From assembly GCF_019334725.1 (NCBI RefSeq), contig NZ_CP079818.1:992001-1056000 (forward strand): a DNA stretch of 64,000 nt, given 5' to 3'. The first letter of the stretch is position 1. Each line of letters opens with the position of its first letter. This document shows positions 59,113 to 64,000 of this stretch, one piece after another. This DNA is from Neisseria perflava. Its GTDB lineage: Bacteria; Pseudomonadota; Gammaproteobacteria; Burkholderiales; Neisseriaceae. Under the pieces are notes generated by a model. That model was given only the letters and a program-made list of their open reading frames with translations. It had not been told where the DNA came from and made no database searches. A program made the translations under genes and the position numbers.

Positions 59113-60717
59113 ATGACAAAACAGTTACTGGTTGTAGAAAATCTGGACATCAATTTTGAATTGCATGAAAAAAACGTGCACGCCGTGCGTAATGTCAGCT
59201 TTAAAGTGGCAGAGGGCGAAACATTGGCTTTGGTCGGCGAATCCGGCTCGGGCAAGTCTGTAACATCTATGTCCGTTATGCGCCTGCTGCCTGAGAAATT
59301 TGCCCGATACAGCAAAGATTCGCGCATTACTTTTGACGGCATTTCCATTTTGGATGCCGATGAGAAAACCCTGCGTGATTTGCGCGGCAACCGCATCAGC
59401 GTGATTTTCCAAGAACCGATGACCTCGCTCAATCCGTTTATGCGTATCGGTACGCAACTGATTGAAGCGGCACGTGTGCACAATAAAAAGCTCGGCAAAA
59501 AAGAAGCAGGGCAGAAGGCATTGGCATTGCTGGAACGTGTGGGCATCAAAGAAGCCGAACGCCGCATGAAGCAGTATCCGCATGAGTTTTCCGGCGGCCA
59601 GCTGCAACGCATTATGATTGCCATGGCGCTCATTAATGAACCTGACCTGCTGATTGCCGATGAGCCGACCACTGCTTTGGATGTAACCATTCAAGCCGAG
59701 ATTCTCGATTTGCTCCATGATTTGCAACAGCAAATGGGCATGGCGATTATCTTCATTACCCACGATTTGGGTTTGGCGGAACACTATTCCAAAACCGTCT
59801 GCGTCATGCGTAACGGCGAAATTGTCGAGCGCGGCAAAATCAAAGAAGTATTTGCCCATCCGAAACACGAATATACCGCCGAACTCATCAATGCCATTCC
59901 CAAAGGCATGAAAGAGCCGGAAGAAAACAACGCCGGTGTGTTAATCGATGCCGATAATGTCAATGTTTCTTTCGTATTGAAGCAAAACTTTTTTGGCAAA
60001 CCGCTCAAAACCTTTGACGCCGTCAAAGGCATCAGCCTCAAAATTAAAGAAGGCGAAACATTGGGCGTCGTCGGCGAGTCCGGTTCCGGCAAATCCACAC
60101 TGGGCAAAGCCGTCATGCAGATGCTGCCTTATACCGGCCATATTTCCTTTGAAGGCAAAGACCTGAAAAACTATACCGCCGAAGAAGCACGCCGTCTGAA
60201 ATCGCAACGGCAAATTGTGTTCCAAGACCCCTTCGGTTCGCTTTCACCGCGCCTGACCGTTGGCGAGATTATTGGCGAAGGTTTGACGGTTCACCATCCT
60301 GAAATGACCAAAAAAGAACGTATCCAGCGCGTTTTGGAAGTCATGAAGGAAGTGTCCCTGCCGCTTGATGCGCTCAACCGTTATCCGCATGAGTTCTCCG
60401 GTGGCCAGCGTCAGCGTATCGCTATTGCACGCGCCGTTATCCTGCGCCCGAAATTCATTCTTTTGGACGAGCCGACCTCTGCACTTGACCGCTCCGTGCA
60501 ATCCAAAGTGGTCGAACTTTTGCGCGACTTGCAGAAGAAATACGGCCTGACTTATATGTTCATCAGTCATGATTTGTCTGTCGTACGCGCTGTCAGCGAT
60601 AATGTGATTGTGATGAAGCAGGGCGAAATGGTTGAGTACGGCAGCGCGGATCAGATATTCCACCATCCGCAAAACGATTACACCAAACGTTTGATTAACG
60701 CTGCATTTGATTTGTAG
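59113..60717 (+). CDS. fused oligopeptide ABC transporter ATPase (OppD-OppF)
   Basis: A 534-residue protein with two complete ABC ATPase domains. Domain 1 has GESGSGKS and SGGQLQR; domain 2 has GESGSGKS and SGGQRQR, each with a Walker B (LLIADEP, FILLDEP) and H-loop (ITHD, ISHD). This replaces separate OppD and OppF by one chain. It starts 24 bases after oppC with AAAAGGATAATCAAA. A DUS-like core is in frame near 60191. Confidence 0.94.
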   Translation: MTKQLLVVENLDINFELHEKNVHAVRNVSFKVAEGETLALVGESGSGKSVTSMSVMRLLPEKFARYSKDSRITFDGISILDADEKTLRDLRGNRISVIFQEPMTSLNPFMRIGTQLIEAARVHNKKLGKKEAGQKALALLERVGIKEAERRMKQYPHEFSGGQLQRIMIAMALINEPDLLIADEPTTALDVTIQAEILDLLHDLQQQMGMAIIFITHDLGLAEHYSKTVCVMRNGEIVERGKIKEVFAHPKHEYTAELINAIPKGMKEPEENNAGVLIDADNVNVSFVLKQNFFGKPLKTFDAVKGISLKIKEGETLGVVGESGSGKSTLGKAVMQMLPYTGHISFEGKDLKNYTAEEARRLKSQRQIVFQDPFGSLSPRLTVGEIIGEGLTVHHPEMTKKERIQRVLEVMKEVSLPLDALNRYPHEFSGGQRQRIAIARAVILRPKFILLDEPTSALDRSVQSKVVELLRDLQKKYGLTYMFISHDLSVVRAVSDNVIVMKQGEMVEYGSADQIFHHPQNDYTKRLINAAFDL

Positions 60718-60724
60718 AAAAGGA

Positions 60725-60762
60725 AAAGGCCGTCTGAAAAGAAATTTTCAGACGGCCTTTTT
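60725..60762. terminator. inverted DUS terminator after oppDF
   Basis: AAAAGGCCGTCTGAAAA pairs with TTTTCAGACGGCCTTTTT over a short loop, ending the opp cluster and the convergent metY. Confidence 0.75.
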
Positions 60763-60801
60763 AAGCGGAGGCTTTTTTCATCTAATTAGCGTTGCTATTG
60801 C

Positions 60802-62079
60802 CTATGCCTGTGCGGCATCCAATGCCTGCGCCAAGTCGGCAAGCAAATCGTCGATATGCTCGATACCCACGCTCAGGCGTACCATGTCGGGGCTGACGCC
60901 TGCTGCGGCGAGTTCTGCATCGTCAAGCTGACGGTGGGTCGTTGTGGCAGGATGGGTAGCCAGCGATTTGGCATCGCCGATATTCACCAAACGCAGGAAG
61001 AGTTGCAGTGCGTCAATGAATTTCGCGCCGGCTTCACGGCCGCCTTTAATACCAAAACTCAGCAAACCTGAGGCTTTTTCGCCGTAGTCGCGGTCAATCA
61101 AAGCTTTATACGGACTGTCAGGCAGTGCAGGATAGTTCACCCATTCGACCCGCGGATGTTTCTTTAAGAATTCGGCTACTTTTAGGGCGTTTTCGCAATG
61201 ACGTTCCATACGCAGGGCGAGGGTTTCCAAACCTTGAAGCAGTAAAAATGCGCTGTGCGGAGACAGGGCGGCACCGGTATTACGCAATGGGACGACGCGA
61301 GCGCGGGCAATGTAGGCGGCTGCACCAAAATGTTCGCAGTAGTTTATGCCGTGGTAAGACGGATCAGGCTGATTGAAAGTTTTTTCAAAGCGCGGATTGC
61401 CTGCCCATTGGAATTTGCCGCCGTCGATAATGGCACCGCCAATCGTTGTACCGTGACCGCCGATGTATTTGGTCAAGGATTGGATAACAATGTCGGCACC
61501 GTGCTCGATCGGGCGGAACAATGTGGGCGTAGCAACGGTGTTGTCCACCATCAGTGGCAGCCCTTGAGCGTGCGCGGCTTGTGCGAATGCTGGAATATCA
61601 ACGACATTGATGGCGGGATTGCCGATAGATTCGCAATACACCAGTTTGGTGCGGCTGTCGGTATTGGCAGCAATTTCTTCGGGTTTGGCCGGATCGATAA
61701 AGCGTACTTCTATGCCTTGGCGCGGCAGGCTGTGGGCAAAGAAATTGTAAGTGCCGCCGTAGAGCGTTTTGGTTGCGATGATGTTGTCGCCTGCTTCAAC
61801 CAAGGTTTGAACGGCATAGGTAATTGCCGCCATACCGCTGGCGACAGCCAATGCGGCGATACCGCCTTCCAAACGGGCAACGCGTTCTTCCAAAACGGCA
61901 GTGGTCGGATTCATCATACGGGTGTAGATATTGCCCGCTACATCAAGATTGAACAAGTCTGCGCCGTGTTGCGTGTTGTCGAAAGTGTAGGAAGTGGTTT
62001 GGTAAATGGGGACAGCAGCGGATTTGGTAGTTGGTTCGGATTGATAGCCTGCATGCAGGGCAATGGTTTCCCGTTTCAT
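60802..62079 (-). CDS. metY: O-acetylhomoserine sulfhydrylase (MetY type)
   Basis: A 425-residue PLP enzyme of the cystathionine gamma-synthase superfamily. The PLP lysine is in QSLTKYIGGHGT. ALAVASGMAAITY and LFNLDVAGNIYTRMMNPT are typical of MetY. It can use sulfide with O-acetylhomoserine for homocysteine, or act with other thiols. The start MKRETIALHAGYQSEP has AAGGA seven bases upstream. Confidence 0.92.
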   Translation of the reverse strand: MKRETIALHAGYQSEPTTKSAAVPIYQTTSYTFDNTQHGADLFNLDVAGNIYTRMMNPTTAVLEERVARLEGGIAALAVASGMAAITYAVQTLVEAGDNIIATKTLYGGTYNFFAHSLPRQGIEVRFIDPAKPEEIAANTDSRTKLVYCESIGNPAINVVDIPAFAQAAHAQGLPLMVDNTVATPTLFRPIEHGADIVIQSLTKYIGGHGTTIGGAIIDGGKFQWAGNPRFEKTFNQPDPSYHGINYCEHFGAAAYIARARVVPLRNTGAALSPHSAFLLLQGLETLALRMERHCENALKVAEFLKKHPRVEWVNYPALPDSPYKALIDRDYGEKASGLLSFGIKGGREAGAKFIDALQLFLRLVNIGDAKSLATHPATTTHRQLDDAELAAAGVSPDMVRLSVGIEHIDDLLADLAQALDAAQA

Positions 62080-62208
62080 TTAAATATCCTTGTAGCGATT
62101 AAATAATGATAAATAGAGGCCAGTAGTAACGGATTTGAAGGGCAAACTTTCTATAATGGAAAAGTTTGGATGCAGCAATATACGGCCTTTCCTATAAGAA
62201 AGATTACC

Positions 62209-62515
62209 ATGAGCGACACGCAACTGACCCAAGAAGAACGATACCACATTCAAGACCTGTCCTACCACCACACCATCATCGAATGACACCCCATCATAAT
62301 GCCGTTTACCGCGACCTTCTCAAGATGAAAGCAACGGCAGTACTCTGTGGCAACATCTTGGAATATGCAGCAACCCTACTGCAAACGATACGGCGGCACA
62401 TGGCTCTAAGGCAAAATGCACGATCGCGTCTGCATAGAAAACGCCCCTCCATGGTCGAGCAAAAATTCTGCATTGGTGATAGGTAGGCCGATACCCTTGA
62501 CGGCAAAGATTAGAA
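62209..62515 (+). pseudogene. wrecked IS30-family transposase (IS1655-like)
   Basis: An ATG at 62209 opens MSDTQLTQEERYHIQDLS, the start of an IS30-type transposase, but it stops after 25 codons. Downstream pieces in shifted frames still read like the family: GGTWL-stop-GKMHDRVCIEN in one frame, RPSMVEQKFCIGDR and ADTLDGKD in another, parallel to the conserved RPxxVEQKxxIGDWE-DT segment. Several stops and shifts show it is dead, and the C-terminal part is missing. Confidence 0.7.
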
Positions 62516-62520
62516 AAGTA

Positions 62521-62596
62521 AATACCTTTGAAAATTCCCCCAAATTCTTAAATGTCTGGGTGGGGCTTTAGGGATTTGGGGGATTTCAAAGGTATT
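62521..62596. repeat. 76-bp imperfect palindrome
   Basis: AATACCTTTGAAAATTCCCC (62521-62540) is mirrored by the end of GGGATTTGGGGGATTTCAAA plus GGTATT (62571-62596). Including the inner TTAAA/TTTA, arms of about 32 bases flank a 14-base centre. It lies directly after the transposase remnant and could be fused IS ends or a small mobile repeat. Confidence 0.65.
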
Positions 62597-62639
62597 AGGC
62601 CGTCTGAAACTATGTTATAGAAAGTTTCAGACGGCCTTT
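62597..62639. terminator. inverted DUS pair after the palindrome
   Basis: AGGCCGTCTGAAAC and GTTTCAGACGGCCT abut the 76-bp palindrome. Confidence 0.6.
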
Positions 62640-62660
62640 ACGGGATTCTTTGGATTTGAA

Positions 62661-62687
62661 AATAAAAAAGACTTGAATCATCAAGTC
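62661..62687 (-). terminator. terminator of tRNA-Ser
   Basis: GACTTGA (62670-62676) pairs with TCAAGTC (62681-62687); on the minus strand a T run (62661-62669) follows. Confidence 0.8.
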
Positions 62688-62725
62688 TCGCATTTCATTT
62701 TCACTAGATAAAAAAATATTAAGAA

Positions 62726-62816
<91 letters not shown>

Positions 62817-62895
62817 ATTCTTGAAGCCGTAATATTAATGGAACTTACGGTCTTTATCAAGAGGTATTTTAGAAAAAATATCTAGGATTCTGTTT

Positions 62896-63675
62896 TTATT
62901 TGGATTGTTCTTCACGCATGAATATCCATTCGGCTTCGTTTGAAGCTGCTTCATTGAATGAATAGCCCTCGTAGTCGAAATTTTTGAGCATTTCAGGCTC
63001 GGTAATGCCGTGTTCTGCCGCGTAGCGCACCATCAAACCGCGCGCACGTTTGGCGTAGAAGCTGATGATTTTGTATTTGCCGTTTTTCTCGTCTTTGAAA
63101 ATCGGTGTAATCAGGCGTGCGTTGAGTTTTTTGGTGTTGACAGATTTGAAATATTCTTGTGAGGCGAGGTTGATTAAAACGTCGCTATCGGCCTGCTTCA
63201 GCGTTTGGTTGAGTAGGTCGGTGATTTTATCGCCCCAAAATTCGTAGAGGTTTTTGCCGCGTGAGTTGGCAAAGGCTGTGCCCATTTCCAAGCGGTAGGG
63301 TTGCATCAAGTCGAGCGGGCGCAGTACGCCGTATAAGCCGGAGAGCAGGCGGACGTGTTGTTGCAGGTAGTCGATTTGTTCCGGTTTGAGCGTATTGGCG
63401 GCGATGCCTTCATAGACGTCGCCGTTGAACATAAATACGGCCTGTTTGGCGTTTTCAGGGGTAAACGGCGTGTGCCATACGGCATTGCGTTCGGCGTTGA
63501 GCAGGGCGATTTTGTCGGAAACATGCATCAGCTCGGCGATTTGTTGGGGGGCAAGCTGACGCAACTCCTGCATCAGGATTTCTGCTTCGGGCAGAAGGTC
63601 GGGCAGGGTAAAGCTGCTTACGGGGGCGGGGTCTTTTTCGTTGAGGTTTTTGGCTGGGGATAAGACAAAAAACAT
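62896..63675 (-). CDS. yaaA: peroxide stress protein YaaA
   Basis: A 259-residue protein of the YaaA/DUF328 family, starting MFFVLSPAKNLNE. The stretches LSGLYGVLRPLDLMQPYRLEMGT and NLASQEYFKSV are diagnostic. In E. coli YaaA limits free iron and oxidative DNA damage during peroxide stress, and a DNA-binding role is proposed. The in-frame extension to 63738 lacks a ribosome-binding site. Confidence 0.92.
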   Translation of the reverse strand: MFFVLSPAKNLNEKDPAPVSSFTLPDLLPEAEILMQELRQLAPQQIAELMHVSDKIALLNAERNAVWHTPFTPENAKQAVFMFNGDVYEGIAANTLKPEQIDYLQQHVRLLSGLYGVLRPLDLMQPYRLEMGTAFANSRGKNLYEFWGDKITDLLNQTLKQADSDVLINLASQEYFKSVNTKKLNARLITPIFKDEKNGKYKIISFYAKRARGLMVRYAAEHGITEPEMLKNFDYEGYSFNEAASNEAEWIFMREEQSK

Positions 63676-63770
63676 GATAATTTCGGCTTTGAAATGAATA
63701 ATGTGTGGGATTGTAGGTTTAAAATCGGGGAAGAACAAGATGGGAGAAACGCATTAATTGAATGCTTTTA

Positions 63771-63799
63771 TTGAAACGTATTTCTGTTGAAAGTAAAAT
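63771..63799 (+). promoter_or_regulatory. probable ridA promoter
   Basis: TTGAAA (63771-63776) and TAAAAT (63794-63799) are 17 bases apart, 47 bases before the ridA start. Confidence 0.7.
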
Positions 63800-63845
63800 T
63801 CGAAGCTTCCACCTGATTCTGACATTTCTACTTGAGGAGAATATC

Positions 63846-64000
63846 ATGTCTAAAACCATTATTCATACCGACAAAGCCCCTGCCGCGATTGGCGCATACA
63901 GCCAAGCAGTCCGCGCAGGCGATACGGTTTATATGAGCGGTCAGATTCCTTTGGATCCGGTCACGATGACTGTGGTCGGCAATGGCAACTTCCGCGCCGA
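63846..64000 (+). CDS. ridA: RidA-family imine deaminase, 5' part
   Basis: The first 51 codons are in the window (MSKTIIHTDKAPAAIGAYSQ then AVRAGDTVYMSGQIPLDP); the rest lies beyond 64000. The RidA signature AIGAYSQAV...MSGQIPLDP is clear. RidA hydrolyses reactive enamine/imine intermediates from PLP enzymes. The ribosome-binding site GAGGAG is strong. Confidence 0.9.
   Translation, partial: MSKTIIHTDKAPAAIGAYSQAVRAGDTVYMSGQIPLDPVTMTVVGNGNFRA

Noticed and set aside
62166..62486. 106-codon ORF over the IS30 remnant
   Set aside because: It joins unrelated frames; only its end (KRPSMVEQKFCIGDR) matches the transposase, showing that it is a relic and not a gene.

Overview
The window is chromosomal DNA of a Neisseria species. 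Dozens of copies of the 12-mer AGGCCGTCTGAA, mostly as inverted pairs downstream of genes, are the AG dialect of the neisserial DNA uptake sequence (DUS). That dialect is typical of commensals of the subflava/flavescens type. Gonococcus and meningococcus use ATGCCGTCTGAA, which occurs in full only once here (14153-14164). Gene content (PorB-type porins, LtgA, PCu(A)C chaperone, TspB/Zot filamentous prophage with a Piv-type transposase) agrees. The species call is an inference from the DUS dialect.

Region 1 (1-5258) is the right-hand part of a filamentous (Nf/MDA-type) prophage cut by the window edge. In order it holds a pVIII-like coat protein, a second coat-like membrane protein, a 22-residue membrane micro-ORF, an unknown 106-residue protein, a TspB-like adsorption/minor coat protein, a DUF2523 membrane protein and a Zot/pI assembly ATPase. 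A terminator hairpin and an IS110/Piv-type DEDD transposase follow.

Region 2 (5443-23609) is housekeeping on the plus strand. It has hisS, a YfgM-like TPR protein, der, hfq, a PF06962-type methyltransferase, a SirB2-type protein, folK, a deoxynucleoside kinase, bcp, xerD, bfd, a glutaredoxin-like gene, scpB, recN, gshB, dgkA, a copper chaperone, mnmA, fadD and pyrG. Region 3 (23610-36626) is mixed-strand: a decayed gene end, a porin, a CNP1-like protein, tusA-like and lipoprotein genes, pyrC, an RBBP9-type hydrolase, an orphan cysD, hemolysin III, an alanine symporter, yebC, dsbB, a cytochrome c, hemH and tgt.

Region 4 (36820-46665) is the translation cluster tRNA-Val, thrS, infC (AUC start), rpmI, rplT, pheS, pheT, ihfA and a MerR-like gene, followed by trpA and accD. 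Region 5 (46679-53136) is mainly minus strand: yqeY, rpsU with a long structured leader, ltgA, fxsA, a membrane-anchored spermidine synthase-like protein and a second porin. Region 6 (53464-60717) is an oligopeptide uptake cluster (oppA, Xaa-Pro aminopeptidase, oppB, oppC, fused oppDF). The right end has metY, a wrecked IS30-family transposase, a 76-bp palindrome, tRNA-Ser, yaaA and the start of ridA.

The most interesting signals are regulatory RNA and small genes. They are a candidate H-type pseudoknot at the 5' end of the rpmI-rplT transcript, an rpsU leader carrying a 10-nt complement of the 16S rRNA tail, a terminator wedged between tRNA-Val and thrS, and the prophage coat region with its micro-ORF and internal hairpin. 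No clearly new defence or metabolic system was seen. All calls come from reading the sequence; no database search was run.
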